A DNA stretch of 64,000 nt from Pogostemon cablin (lineage: Eukaryota; Streptophyta; Magnoliopsida; Lamiales; Lamiaceae), in NCBI GenBank assembly GCA_023678885.1, contig CM042954.1, forward strand, positions 4,338,198 to 4,402,197, in the 5' to 3' direction. The number at the start of each line of letters is the position of its first letter. Position 1 is the first letter of the stretch. The position numbers and the translations under genes are program-made. Below the pieces are notes generated by a model. It had not been told where the DNA came from, ran no database searches, and saw nothing but the letters and a program-made list of their open reading frames with translations. This document shows, one piece after another, positions 1-12,590 of this stretch.

Positions 1-2092
1 TATCATGAATTTCCATGTCAAACTCTTGAAGCAAGAGAATCTATCTGATTACCCTCGGGTTTGCATCCTTCTTATCCATCAAATATCAGATAGCCGAGTG
101 ATCAGTGTAAACTACAGTCTTCATGCCCACCAAGTAAGGTCGAAACTTATAAAAGGCATACACCACCGCCAAGAATTCTTTCTCGGTGACTGTGTAATTC
201 TTTTAAGCAGAATCGAACATCTTACTTGCGTAGTACATGGCATGAAACTTTTTTCTCTCATCTGCCCTAACACGACTCCCAAAGCAGTATCACTACTATC
301 ACACTCTAGCACAAAATGGGTGAGTCTAATCCGGAGTGACTAGAATTGGAGTAGTTATCAATGCTTCCTTGAGAACTTGAAAAGCACGTAAGCATATTTC
401 ATCAAATTCAAATTTCACATCATTTTCAAGTAATCTGGACAGCGATTTTGAATTTTTGGAGAAATCTTTTATAAATCTCCTATAGAATTCCGCATGTCCC
501 AAGAATGACCGGACTCCTCTTTCATTAGTGGGCGGTGGAAGCTTCTCAATCGCACGATCAACCTAAAGACCTGCAGTAGAAACATGATGTCCTAGGACTA
601 TCCTGTCTCTCACCATGAAGTGGCATTTCTCCCAGTTCAAGAATAGGTTAGTCTCTTCACATATCTCCAAGACCAAAGACAAGTTGACAGACAAGAGTCA
701 AAAGAAGAACCAAATACAGAGAAATCATCCATAAATACTTCCATGACTCTTTCAATCAGACCCTCAAAAAGAGCCATCATAACCTTTGAAAAGTCGCAGG
801 TGCATTACATAAACCAAAGGGCAACTTCCTAAAGGCAAAAGTGCCATAGTGGCAGGTGAATGTAGTCTTTTCCTGATCCTCCGATGCAAAAATTATCTGA
901 TTGTAACCAGAGTACCCATCCAAGAAACAGTAAAAATCATATCATGCAAGTCTATCCAACATCTGTACCATAAAGGGTAAAAAAAGTGATCCTTAAGCGT
1001 GTTCTCATTCAATTTCCTATAATCAACACAGACACGCCGCCCCGTAGGTACCCTAGTAGCAAGCACTTCACCATCATCAGATTGAATTACAGTCATTCTC
1101 CCCTTCTTAGCTACCGCATGAAAAGGACTCACATATGTACTATCGCTAATAGGAAAGATAATTCTTACATCTAACCATGTAAGCACTTGTTTCCTAACAA
1201 CCTCTTGCATAGCAGGGTTCAACCTCCGCTGATGCTGCACATAACATTTATTTTCATCTTCAAGTCTTATCTTATGCATGCAAAAAGCAGGATTAGTCCC
1301 TTTCAAATCTTCAATTGTCCACCAAATCACAGACTTATGTTTTCTTAAAACAGCTAACAGTTTATCAAGCTCACTTTTAGATAGAGAAGAAGATACAATT
1401 ATCGGAAAATTTTCATTCTCCCCCAAATAAGCGTACATGAGATGATCAGGAAGTGGCTTGAGCTTAGCTTTCTTCTCTTCCTTGCTGTTGTCCCCTTCAA
1501 CACGTAGAGGCAAGTATTGCTTCATCCCCATAACTTCCTCCATTGCTGAGTCTTCTTGCTTGTACCTGCTCTCATCAAGATTAAGTAAGGTTTCAAGAAA
1601 TTCAATAGCAAGTTCATTAGACAATTCATCAAGTAAAGTATCATTAGTAGTAGGTAAAGTAAGGGATTCGCTTATGCATGTTTCAACAGGATCCTTAAAC
1701 AAGATCAAAGGCAAGTCATCCTCCACGATCTCCTCTACTACTTCCACAAACTTACGCTCCTGCTCTTCTGTAGGCCACTGCATTGCCTTGTTCAAAGAGA
1801 AAACAATTTCTTTTTCATTTACCATAAGCCTCAACTCTCCTTTGAACACATCAATCAGTGCTCTTCCAGTTGCAAGGAATGGACATCCCAAGATAAGAGG
1901 CGTTCCATCCTTGTCATCCTTCATATCTAGAACCAGAAAATCTACAGGAAAAACTAAATTCGATACCTTTACTAACACATCTTCAATAACTCCTTCAGGA
2001 TATGTCAACGACCTATCTGCTAACTGTAAGGCCACAGATGTAGGCTTCAACTCCCCCAAACCAAGCTTATTGAATACTGAGAAAGGCATCAA
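1..2092 (-). pseudogene. E1 Athila-type Ty3 pol remnant (protease, RT, RNase H start)
   Basis: Decayed pol of a minus-strand Ty3 element, running off the left edge. The longest open stretch (2092-893) starts in an aspartic-protease-like domain with LADRSLTYPEGV, VDFLVLDM and PLILGCPFLATGRALIDV, as in Athila proteases. It continues into reverse transcriptase with SPFHAVAKKGRMTV and RVCVDYRKLNE. Further RT pieces lie in other frames at about 960-340 (GYSGYNQI, LPFGLCNAPATF, GHAEFYRRFIKDFSKN). RNase H begins near 312 with LECDSSDTALGVVLGQ and is frameshifted soon after. Integrase would lie left of the window. Several frameshifts and stops mean no functional polyprotein. Confidence 0.85.
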
Positions 2093-2094
2093 AT

Positions 2095-4279
2095 TTATAC
2101 TGGATCCTTCAAGTTAACTATCTCCACACTATTCAAGCTCCTCTTTCTAGAAATGAGTTCCTTCATGAATCTTGTATAGTACGTCATCTGATCTAAGGCT
2201 TCTGAAAAGGGAATACTGATCTGAATGTTCCTCATTACATCATCAAACTTTCTGAACTTCTCATCTAGGCTCTTTGACAAGAATCTCTGAGGGAAAGGAA
2301 TTAGTACCTTTGTTATCGGAAGTCCCAAACTGTCTTTCTCGAATACCACTTCCTTTCTCTCAGTTTCTTAGCTTTCTGCCACTTTTTATCAACAATTTCA
2401 AGATTAGATTGATTCTGTATAGAACTCAGATGCATTGGAAAACCTGGAGGGCTGCTCAGTGGCTCGCTTGACCCGAGCGGAGGGTGAACCGAGCCGAGCT
2501 GTTGTTTGATCAGATCGGAAGCCATGCTTGAACCGGAAGGAACCCTGCTCGACTTCAACTTGGCTTCATGGGAGACCAGCTCGGCCCGAGCTGGTGGTCG
2601 AGTGGCAGCCAATCAGTCCTGCTCCATCCCTGTTTCGTCCTGCTTCAGTTCTGCTTCATTCTACATCAATTTTGTGTCATTCTGCACCAGTTCTGGACCT
2701 TTATACTGCTTCCCGAACCTCAAAGTGATCGCATTTGCACTCTCTTTAGGATTTATTTTTGTATCTGAAGGAAACTTCCCTTTCTGAAACTGCTGCTGCT
2801 GCTGATTTACTGTAGTTGAGATATGTCCCATGGTATATGAAAAATTCTGCAACTGCTTGTTCACCTCCTCATTCTGCTTTGTCATATTTGAGTCCATGAG
2901 AATAATGCAGTTATTGATCTTGTTTATGTCAGCATTATTCTTTTTCAAGTATCTAGCCAACACCTCATCAATACCGGCCTTCCCTTCTTCAGTCTTGGCA
3001 CCATGGTTAAAATTAGGAGAATATGGAACTACATTATTCGGATTTGAATAAGCGAAGTTCTCATGCCTCTGATTCTGCCAATTGCCTCCTTAATTACTAG
3101 GTCCTCCCCCTTGGTTATTCCTTTGGTTGGAATTCCCTTGAGGGTACCTATTTCCTTGCCAATTTTGAGGTGCTCTTGTACCTTGGAGACTCTGCCCCAT
3201 TGCCCAATTTGCGTCCTCAACTTATTGAAGGTTCATCACCACATCATCACTTGCAGGTCTTCGGTTGCCTTCCCCATTATTACCTGATATCAGAGTAACC
3301 AGATGTTTGTTCATTTGCTCCAATTGAGAGACAACTTTATCATTCCTATCTGCTTCAGAAAACTTTTCTTCAACCTTTGCTACTGTTCCAAGTATGTAAG
3401 TCCCTCGAAACCTTTCAGATGGCCAATCCCTAGAGTTCATAGATATATCATCAAACAATTTTTCTACGACATTGGATGTTTTGCCAAAATTTGTTCCTCC
3501 AGCAGAAGCATCAACCAACACTCTTGCTTCGTTGTTAAGGCCATTATATAAGACACCTGATGAGTTGAGACTTCTTAAATCCATGTTATGGGCATCTCCT
3601 CAACGCATCAGTAAACCTTTCCCAAGCCTCTCCAAACGACTCATCTGGTCCGCTGCTTAAACTGATTGATTTTCTGTTTCAGTGCAAGAACCTTACCCGG
3701 TGGCATAAAACGATCAACAAATAGCTGTTGCAACTCAGTCCAATTAGAGCAACTATCTCCCTTCAATTTATAGTACCACTCACTTGCCTTATCAACCAAT
3801 GAAAAATGAAAAAACCTCATCTTCCATCTATCATTAGTAGCATCTGTAGCTTTCACTGTATCCATGTAACTGTTGAAACACTTAAGATGGTAGTAGGGCT
3901 CATCAAAAATGCCACCGGCGAAGGGGTTTTTCTCCACCATATTACTCAGGGCTGACCTTATGTCGTTTGCCTCATCAGCTTGAACGGCTCCAATTACGCC
4001 TGGTCCTCCTAAGTTGGTGGACTTGAATGCCTCATATCTGTTGTTTCTGATTCTGATTCTGATTTAGCCTCTTTTGGGATAACCTGATTTTCTATTTACT
4101 TTTTTCTTTCTCTTCTACGACTGCTTTCAAATCCGGTGTGTCCATTTTCTTCTTCGGAGGTGGTACCTTAGCAGAGGTACGTTAAGATTCTTTGCTAATA
4201 TTCTCCTTTTCCTAGCAGATGCTTCAACCTCCGGATCAAATTTGAGATCTTGTGTTCCCTTCTTTGACCTAGTGTGCAT
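2095..4279 (-). pseudogene. E1 Athila-type gag remnant
   Basis: Gag-like region of the same minus-strand element, broken into several frames. The N-terminus near 4279 reads MHTRSKKGTQDLKFD. The capsid-like core (3940-3641) has FDEPYYHLKCFNSYMDTVK, MRFFHFSLVDKASEWYYKL and LFVDRFMPPGKV, typical of Athila/Tat gag. A Gln/Asn/Gly-rich stretch follows near 3050-3200. The C-terminal part has KINPKESANAITLR and then a GC-rich hinge at 2440-2690. Segment 2349-2095 (IPFPQRFLSK, MTYYTRFMKELISRKRSL) is the conserved gag-protease linker of Athila elements. Stops and frameshifts make it non-functional. Confidence 0.85.
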
Positions 4280-4372
4280 ACAACTTCAAGAAAAATTCAA
4301 GATAAAGACAGTTAAATCTCAACGAAAATATTCTAATTAAATTAGTAATAAAAAAATTAAACAATTAAATTG

Positions 4373-4392
4373 TCCCCGGCACAACGACGCTA
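4373..4392 (-). other. E1 primer binding site (degenerate)
   Basis: On the minus strand, directly after the LTR, a sequence ending in TGTGCCGGGGA resembles the tRNA-Asp-type primer site of Athila/Tat elements (TGGCGCCGTTGCCGGGGA). It is diverged at the 5' side. Confidence 0.55.
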
Positions 4393-4398
4393 TAAACT

Positions 4399-6007
4399 TG
4401 ATAGGTGTATTTTGCGCACTCCAATTTAATCCTCAAGTATAAGTATGTCAATTGTAGCGACAAGTACCCAAGTTAAATTATCGATCCCACTGAGACATCT
4501 AATTATTTATTTTGCTATAAATTACTATTTAATAAGAATTAAGTAACCAAATTTCCAAGAGTTTTGAATTAATTAACTAAAATACTGAAATAATAAATTA
4601 CTAAATAATTAAGAGCAAGAAAAATTAAATCAGGTTTTAATCAAGAGATAACGAACAGTTCTAAGGCATCAGGTATAGACCAATTAATTCGGGTTACTAG
4701 ACCTTCAATTGTTCATTCATGCAGTTTCAATGAAAATACACCACACAACCTTGTTAACCCACCAGATATGATCCGATTTTAAGCTAACAATATATTCTGG
4801 TTTAAATCCTAAGGTGCGTGAATATTACCAAACCTCATTCCTAGATACTAATCAAAGCAAACAACAATACCTGCAGATGGTAAGTTCAACTAACAAGATA
4901 TTTTTTGAAATTACTACAAGGTTCTATTCACTTCCTACTTGACTGTTTAATTGCATTGTTCCACTAAACAATTCAAGTATCTGATTTACCAGTTCATGGA
5001 ATTAAATTGTTTATAGCGGAACTACTTCAAATCCTAACAGATAGACAATACCAATCATGAATGCACACAAGCTAACACAATAATTCTTCAAGCATTATAG
5101 TGGATGTCGTGAAAATATTATGAAGACGTTAAGAAGCAGATAAGCAAGTCTGAATAAATTAAGTAAAATCAAAAGATCAACTGCATAAAATCCCAATCTA
5201 TGGTCGAGGTTTCCAAATCAATTCAATCAATCCATCAAACCCTAGAACTTATAAGAAATTAGCCCATGAGGTAACAATCAATACTCATGGCTATGCAATT
5301 CATACCAAAAATTGAGAATAAAGGAAAGAAAAGAATAGAGACACGGAACCCTAGTGTAAGCGTGAGTCTACGTTCATTCTCCATCTCTCCGATCGTTCGA
5401 TCTCCCTCAATTAGCACTTGGAACCACTTGAAGATGGATGGAAGATGAAAAATCAGATGTGAATTTGATATGGAGTGTTTTTGGCATGAGAAATCGAAGG
5501 ATTATGGATGGGTTCTCTCCAATTTTTGTACTGATCTCCCCTTTTTTATGTCTTGGACTGATGTAGGGCTTTTTCGCGATGAATTCTGCTTCAAATCACA
5601 ATCTGAAGCTGTAAATACATTGCACAATCAAAAAGTCCATGACTGGGCCCAATTTTGGACCGCTCGCAACAAGCTCGGCTCGAGCTGGGTCTTGACCTTG
5701 CCTAGCAGCATCCGAGTGGGGCCATGCCAACTTGCCACGTCATGTGGGGCCCATTCCACCCCCACTCGGCTCCATTAGACCACTGAGCAGGCAGCCGAGC
5801 TGCTCCATTCTGACTCTTTTCCGCTCTGCTTCCAATCCCGCTCTGTTTTCCCCTATTCTTTGTCTTCGAAACTCACAAAAACACCTTAGTAACCTCAAAA
5901 TCATGTAAATACCTAAACGTACACAATTCCGTGCAAAAATAATAACTTTTCTAAGCAAAATAGTGTAATATGCACACATAAAATGCGTGAAATTTCCACT
6001 CTCAACA
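4399..6007 (-). repeat. E1 5' LTR (Ty3, Athila-type), 1609 bp
   Basis: The ends are TGATAGG at the left and CTCAACA at the right, so on the minus strand the LTR begins TGTTGAGAG and ends CTATCA. This agrees with the terminal pattern of the other Athila-type LTRs in the window. The inner end abuts the primer-binding-like site and then gag. A GC-rich block with AGCTCGG/CCGAGCT motifs lies at 5650-5820. The partner LTR is outside the window, so no target duplication can be tested. Small ORFs inside it are not considered genes. Confidence 0.75.
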
Positions 6008-6325
6008 TCTTCCAAACAAATGTTTTACCGGTTCCACCTTAATCGTAAACATAAAAAATAGATCTGTTTACTCCATTCACTGAATCTGAAATCGTTTCGT
6101 ACACAACACGTTAGTTTACATTAAGTTTCTGAATTAGTTGATCGTGTTCTGCCTTTATTTTATATTTATTGTAGCACAACTCATCGATTATCATTCTATT
6201 CTCAAGATGTATCTCACGATCAAATGTAGGAAAGGGCATTCCATCATAATCACAAAGTGTCTTTCCCATTGCCTTCAATAGTTTATCAATTTCCAACAGC
6301 GTTGTTTCCTCAGTCATCTCCAAAC
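6008..6325 (-). pseudogene. Helitron-type PIF1 helicase fragment, interrupted by E1
   Basis: On the minus strand, an exon with a splice-acceptor-like AG just upstream (near 6325) encodes TTLLEIDKLLKAMGKTL, then MPFPTFDREIHLENRMIIDEL and KAEHDQLIQKLN. This is the lead-in to the helicase of plant Helitron RepHel/PIF1-like proteins. After a stop and a frame change it continues RVVYETISDSVNG and reaches a Walker A motif, GGTGKTFVWKML, preceded by an in-frame stop. The homology ends at 6007, where the E1 LTR begins, so E1 inserted a few codons past Walker A. The rest of the helicase, if it survives, lies beyond the left edge. No Rep domain was recognised. Confidence 0.75.
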
Positions 6326-7764
6326 CTGTTAGCTTTAAGAATTAGATTAAAATAGATATACAAAATGATAGGTATTTACCACGCTAATCTACTCGTATCA
6401 TACTTTACACGCAATAGAATATATATTTTTATATTTTTTATGGGATTTATTTTTATATTTAAATTTAAATTTTTATATTAATCATACAAAATTTATTTTC
6501 ATATACTTATTTAAATTTATATTTTTTAAAAGTTTTACTGCTAATTCTTTTATCTTTGTATTTAATATCCATTTTTATATAAGAATATACTCTCTCTCTC
6601 CCGCATTAAAATTTATGTTTGTCTTTTGTGCATAAATTAAGAGATATGAATAGTAGATTGAGATATATAATATTTAATATGTATTTGGTAATTGTATTAG
6701 TATTGCATATGAGCCCCGTTTAGAATGATTAATTATTTTGTATGGGACTCATATGACTAAAAGTGAAATGCAAACCTTAACATAAAACAAATTAAAATGG
6801 AAATTTTCAACCTTGAAGCAAGACAAAATGAGTATTTACTCGTATTCTATGGAATTGAGTACAAGTCTAATTTTTATCAATTAACCCGCATGGTATATAT
6901 TTTAGGAACAAATGTAATGTATTGTATTGTTAATTAGTCCTAATTTTTTATTTAAATTTAATAATTAATTAAGTATAATTTTTTCTTATCTTAAATTGAT
7001 TAATAAAGTTGAAATTAAGAGCTAATAAATTGTGAAAATGCAATGATTACCTCTTGCCTCTTGGGTGTCCCTGGTATGAATAATAATTTTATTTTCATAT
7101 TTTTCAAGAGTAATATGTGGCAACAAACTTTTGTAAACATCTTTAAAATTATGCCACTTGAGAATTTTTTTTATTTAAAAAATCTATTAAAAAATGTTAA
7201 CGAACTAAAATCAATGTAATAAAAAAAGAAATTTAAGCGTAGTTATTGAGATCAACCAACTATTGTCTTTGTCATTATCGCTATCAGTTTTTACATAAAA
7301 CTTCACACATGAACCTTCATCTTTTAGCTTGTTATTGAGATATCTTTATTTCCTAGTAAATGCCTGCTCTCCTAATTAGAGCCTAGAAGCCAAAAAGAAA
7401 AAAAAACACAATTAGATAATACATCTTTGGATCAAACCAAAAAAAAACCCAATTAATATTTTATAATGATAGTCTATAACACCACATGAAAAATTATATA
7501 ACAGTAGTGGAACATTGTTCTCATTGAACAGATATATAAACATTCAATATTTATACAGAAGCTGCCTTAAAAAATTCTTTGATAGTTGAGAAAGCCACAT
7601 TTCATACCTACTTTCCGCAAAGCATGTAATACTCAAATTTATTGAAACATATGTAGTTCCACTCCTATGTCACCTTACTAATGTACTCACTACTCAGCTT
7701 AATTAAGAACAAAAAGAATTTAAAAAAAAATGCAATTCCATAAAGAAATGTATTGATGAATTAA
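6326..7764. other. AT-rich spacer of the Helitron-like segment
   Basis: AT-rich DNA with no open frame or recognisable repeat. It is probably intron-like sequence between the helicase exon and the LysRS-like exon. Confidence 0.4.
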
Positions 7765-7770
7765 ACCTAC

Positions 7771-7842
7771 TGTTGGATCCATGTCTTCATCTTCGGCAGC
7801 AGTAAATTTCTTGGCCTGTGGCTTTGGCTTTGTAGAGGCATA
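7771..7842 (-). pseudogene. Captured exon resembling plant lysyl-tRNA synthetase N-terminal region
   Basis: A 72-nt open exon-like segment lies between a minus-strand acceptor (ATATACAG) and donor (ACA followed by GTAGGT). It encodes STKPKPQAKKFTAAEDEDMD followed by PT. The KxxAKK...DEDMDPT pattern is what I recall just before the OB-fold of plant cytosolic lysyl-tRNA synthetases (...DMDPTQY.ENRL). The next LysRS exon was not found, so this appears to be an isolated captured exon. The assignment rests on a short acidic motif and is tentative. Confidence 0.4.
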
Positions 7843-7872
7843 CTGTATATTTTTAAACTTACAAAGATAATA

Positions 7873-8109
7873 CTCCATCCGTCTCATTTCAATGTTTACA
7901 TTTCCATTTTGCGTGTCTCATTTCAATGTTTAATTTTTCCCTTTTGGAATATGAAACCCACCTAAAATAATTAATATATCATCCAACACTAATACACCTA
8001 CCCACTTTACATTAAATATTATATTTTTCACCCACTATCTATTAAAATATAATACTTCTTAATCAACGTGCAAAAAACAAATGTAAACATTGAAATGGGA
8101 CAGAGGGAG
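7873..8109. mobile_element. Stowaway/mariner-like MITE (237 bp)
   Basis: Inverted ends CTCCATCCGTCTCATTTC and its near complement ending GGGACAGAGGGAG are flanked on both sides by TA (7871-7872 and 8110-8111). Terminal sequence and TA duplication are typical of plant Tc1/mariner MITEs. No coding capacity. Confidence 0.85.
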
Positions 8110-8111
8110 TA

Positions 8112-9332
8112 TCAATAAATAAATACATAAATATAATTGAGGACGTGGATGAAATCTAGATCCCTTGAAACTTAAACTAAACTACATACATGTAAGTTGT
8201 ATTAACTAAATCCAAAACGTGAAAGATAAATTAGAAAACAAAGTTTGATGTATGTTTGATAAATTCTTCAGATATAACTATTCTAAAACACATATGCTTG
8301 TCGTAATGCAAAGAAGATGAATACTCAACCAAAGCATTTTAGTTCAACCGAGTATCAGCAAGCTCTTGTTAAAACATTGCACAAATATAGTTACTCACCC
8401 ACTTCAGAATCAGTTATATTTTTGAATGATTCAAATTACTCAACATAATGTCAAATTAGTTACTGTATTCTCCTTGTATATTTAAGGAGAGAAAAAACTT
8501 CTTTTCCAACCAATGAAGTTCAAGGCTTTAACATTTTATGATTATAAGTTTATATAATATTAGGCTCACAAATTAATTCTCTTTCTATCTAATAAAGTAC
8601 ATAGCTTGACACAAAGGACAATATCAAACTAAAGACTTAATTAGTTAAAAAATAATTTAATAAACATAATTGTTAAAAAATAGAAAAAAGAAAAATCAAT
8701 AAAATTATATAGTTCCATATCCAAGCGCATGAACACCGATTACCTTTTATAGAAACCCAGTGTAAGCAAGGAGATATTTGACATTGGAATGATCCTTAGG
8801 TACCACTTACTCATCAAACCAAGAAGCATGTCATTATAACCTATACATTCAATGATTCAATGTATGGTTTCTCCATTCATTTCCTGTGATTCTATCACCA
8901 AATAAAACTTAAAACATACTTAGATTAGGCAGTTTCTCTTACCCAAATTGCATACTGACATCATATTTCATTTCACTTAAGCAAATGGTAGTAGCAAAAT
9001 TAATGCTAATGATAAATTTCACAATAATTCTTCAAAAAGATGTGTGAGTGTGTTTCTCAATTCCAAAGTGGGATTCTATGAACTAAAGAAACTATTTGAA
9101 TGGATGAATCCTAAATTCATTGGATTTCAGTGGCATACAGAATAGTCAATTAATAAAAGAAATAGTTTGGTATTGACCACCCAAAACATCTATGTTTGAA
9201 TTGAAACAAAAAAGGTACTCCAATCCAATTACATAATAATATCTTTAACAAAAACCTAAAATGCTAATCTGATTCAGAAGTAGTGATCAGATAGTGTTAT
9301 GCTTCTTCGAGTTTCGACATGAAACATTTATC
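8112..9332. other. Non-coding AT-rich stretch
   Basis: No open frame, inverted-repeat element or splice-flanked exon could be supported here. Confidence 0.4.
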
Positions 9333-10045
9333 CTTCTAATTTATAAAATCTATGTTTCTTACTTTCAAAGGTTTGGTGGAAATTTAATTAAGAAGAAGAC
9401 TGTAAATGAGAGCATAAAAGTGTAGAATTGCAACTACCAAAATAGACATACATAGTGTAGGATTTTAACTAACCATCCTCCAATACATTAGTAAGCTATA
9501 AATCCAAAAGACGAATTCATACTTTTTCATGTAACCTCTTGTAGCTATACCTACTTAAGAGTTTAGTCTAATTGAAGTATAGAGTAAATTCAGTATCTTA
9601 CTACAAAATATTACATGCATGACCAATACCAATTAAGCTTGCGATGAACTGTCTTGATAAGAAAATTCAAGGCTTTAACACCCAATTACTCCTTCCGATT
9701 TATTAAATCTTTGTTTTCTTATTTAAGCGGTTTGGTAGAAATTTAGTAAAGAAGAACACTATAAATGAACGACATAAAAATATTTAATTACAACTACCAA
9801 AAAAGACATACGTAGTGAAGGATTTTACAATCTAACCAAACCATCCTCCTATAAAATAGTCAAATATATATCTAGCAGACGAATTCATACTTCTTTCATG
9901 TAGCTCTCTGAAGCTATACTCAATAGATGAGCCTAGTTAAAATATAGAGAAAAATCAGTATCTTACCACAAAAATATTACACGCATGACCAATATCTGCA
10001 ATGAATAGTCTTGATAAGCAAATATATGGCTTTAACTCCCAACTA
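9333..10045. repeat. Two-copy tandem duplication, unit about 355-360 bp
   Basis: Unit 1 (about 9333-9690) and unit 2 (about 9695-10045) share ordered blocks: TTGGTGGAAATTT/TTGGTAGAAATTT, CAACTACCAAAA, GACATACATAGTG/GACATACGTAGTG, GACGAATTCATACTT, TCAGTATCTTAC, GCATGACCAATA and GGCTTTAAC. They differ by many substitutions and small indels, so the duplication is not recent. Confidence 0.75.
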
Positions 10046-11225
10046 AATGTAGTAATAAAAAATAAATAATCATATTGCAGGTTCACTGTGAGGTCATCAA
10101 GAGTAGTTTAAAATTAACCATCAGAAATTGGATTTAATAAATCAGTATCCACTATGAAATCAAATCCCACCTCTATTTTGCTGTTGGACAACATGTCTTA
10201 AGCCTATTGTTCAATTCCTTTATCGGCAATGCCTTCTCTATCTCTCTCTCATCATCCTCTTTTCTCTCTCCTCTCTAGAGGCTCCCGTGAAGAACCTTAG
10301 TTACGAAAAAAACTACATATTCTAATATCTTCTTTACACTAGTAGGACGAATTAAAAAAACTCTAAAGCCATCTTAAGAGGATGCTAGAAACCATGGGTG
10401 GTAGTGACTAGCACCTTTAATCACGAAGCAAAGTAGGCACAACTACTTAAAATCAGGGGTAACAGTATATTATAACGAACAAAGTGACAATCTCAAAGTA
10501 GGAGATGCTTAAAATAGCAATTATAGGGGTATGGTACTTTCTATATCTTTAAAAAGTTAATACATATGAGTGCATTCATTGTAACTATAGAAAGAAAAAA
10601 AGGAAAAAAATGTAGCTATGAATTGCAATTAAAACACTAAAAATTAAAATAGGAGATGACAACAAAATTATCCAGAACCAAAAGAGGTATTATTATTTCA
10701 TGGACCATAAAGTTACCACAAAGCCTAAAGGCAATAATATTCTTCAATAGGTATTGGCTAGCATGAAATATATGAAAGTTTATGTACACATTTCTTCCCT
10801 CACCAGTAGATTAAACCCAATTATGTTCTTAGTACTTTCTAAAAAACACACTAAGTTTATGTAATATAGCCAGATGAGGTTTTTCATATCTCATCACAAG
10901 AAGAAAAACAGGAAGAATTTTTTAAAATTTTCTCGTAATAAACCCTTCAATCATTCTTCTTCGATAAATGGTAACAATATAAATCAGGAGATGTGCAATA
11001 TTCATGTTGGAAGCAGTCTATATATTGGCGACAATTACATATCATGTTCCTCAGGAACACTACTTCCAACGTTATAATGTTAATATGAATCCAGCTCTCA
11101 TAATGCTCGTTTACCATGTTGTGGTTGGAAATGTACCAAAAAACTACTCATATAAAATTAAGCATAATTAATAAAAGCATGATTTTGCCAGTTAGATATA
11201 TAGAAGATCACTTTTAAAGTTGTTT
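10046..11225. other. Non-coding stretch
   Basis: AT-rich DNA with short pyrimidine runs near 10230-10275 (TCTCTCTC). No gene supported. The small plus-strand open frame at 10874-11077 has no recognisable motif. Confidence 0.4.
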
Positions 11226-11230
11226 CTTAC

Positions 11231-11349
11231 ACATTAATGGCTTCTTCTTTCTTAGCATCCATGAGCATTATTATATAACGTTGTAGAGTTCTGAAAAACT
11301 CTTGGGACTGTGTTGCTACTTTTGACTGACCTCGTCTCTCAGATAAAAT
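11231..11349 (-). pseudogene. Exon-like segment, unidentified captured gene
   Basis: Minus-strand segment bounded by an acceptor (TTGAACAG) and a donor (GTAAG). It is fully open, encoding ILSERRGQSKVATQSQEFF, then RTLQRYIIMLMDAKKEEAIN. The charged helical composition and proper splice borders argue for a real exon, but I do not recognise the parent family. It lies in the Helitron-like segment together with other exon fragments on the same strand. Confidence 0.4.
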
Positions 11350-12255
11350 CTGTTCAATATATAACATAAGAAGGAAATTCATGGAGGTCAAATTTTTAAA
11401 GCATGCCCACATAAAAATCAGCTTAAATGAACAAATAAGCAGAAAAAAGAATATTGGAAGAATCTAAAAAGCAACTATTTTTATCCTATATGCCACAGAT
11501 CCACCATACTGCAAAGCAAGTGTGTCGCTCATAGCTTCATAAATAATCCGCAATGGAGGAGTCTAAATTAATGTTAGGGCCATTGATGTAACCTCTAATG
11601 CATGCAACTAATGACCAAGAGTTACCAGCCCATAGACATATTACGCAGCATTTGACTGATCTAATCAGTATACGCAGTTTGTTCTTAAAACTCCTTTCTG
11701 AAATATTAGAGGCTTAACAAAATGACTTATGTTCACATCATCACCGTGAATACTATCTTTAACAGTCATGCCGTGAACATCGTTAGTTACATTGCCAAGG
11801 CCCTATCATTGCAATTGTTTCTGCACGGTAGTTGGCTGTAAAAGAGAAGATAGATGATTACAAAAAATATCAAGATTGTGTCATCGGATCATAAATATGA
11901 AGTAGATTAGTTATTATAGCTCAATTTAGTGGTAAAAATTTATAGCAAAATTATTAAGATGAAAAATACAAAAATCAACTTTAATAAACAACCGTTTTGA
12001 CAAAAAAAGTATAGCCTAGACAATGCACGTCGTACATAACTACACTCCTCACCTTAAAGGTGGAGGTACTTCCCAAAAATAAAGTTAGTTAAATCGTTTT
12101 AGTGAGGGAGATCAAATCCTACCAACAAAAAAAAGTATAGCATCACAAAAATTTTAGTGAGAATCGTTTTAAGAGGGAGATCAGATCATATTGACCACAA
12201 AATTCATTTTTCACTAAAAAAGAATAATGAATAGTCACTTACCTCAGATATTGGG

Positions 12256-12371
12256 TTCAATTTTATACCCAAACAACACATTATCAGGAGGCTTTATCTC
12301 GCATAGGAATGTCTCCAATCTATGCCATAAATAAAACTGTCAATTCCACAAAAGCCCTACTACTGTCTAAA

Positions 12372-12416
<45 letters not shown>

Positions 12417-12590
12417 TTTTTGCATTCCATGGAAGACATAATGCATGTGGTACAATATACTTACAGTTTCAAGCACTACTGCATGGGAATGAGTATGCTT
12501 TTCACACTACAACTCCTCGAGCTCTTGTGGGTTAAGTTGTTCATCCATAGAATCCAATCATCTTCCAGTCTTACATCATCATTGACCTAA
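12256..12590 (-). pseudogene. Exon-like pieces, unidentified captured gene
   Basis: Two minus-strand peptide stretches look gene-derived: HRLETFLCEIKPPDNVLFGY at about 12336-12256, and VNDDVRLEDDWILWMNNL near 12588-12535. They are separated by the ATT microsatellite. Frames are short and interrupted. Parent gene not recognised. Confidence 0.3.
12372..12416. repeat. (ATT)n microsatellite, about 15 copies
   Basis: Near-perfect trinucleotide run of ATT over about 45 bases, ending in a T run. Confidence 0.95.

Noticed and set aside
1458..2117. 219-codon plus-strand frame, Ser-rich
   Set aside because: Antisense of the E1 protease frame, which shows recognisable Athila protease motifs.
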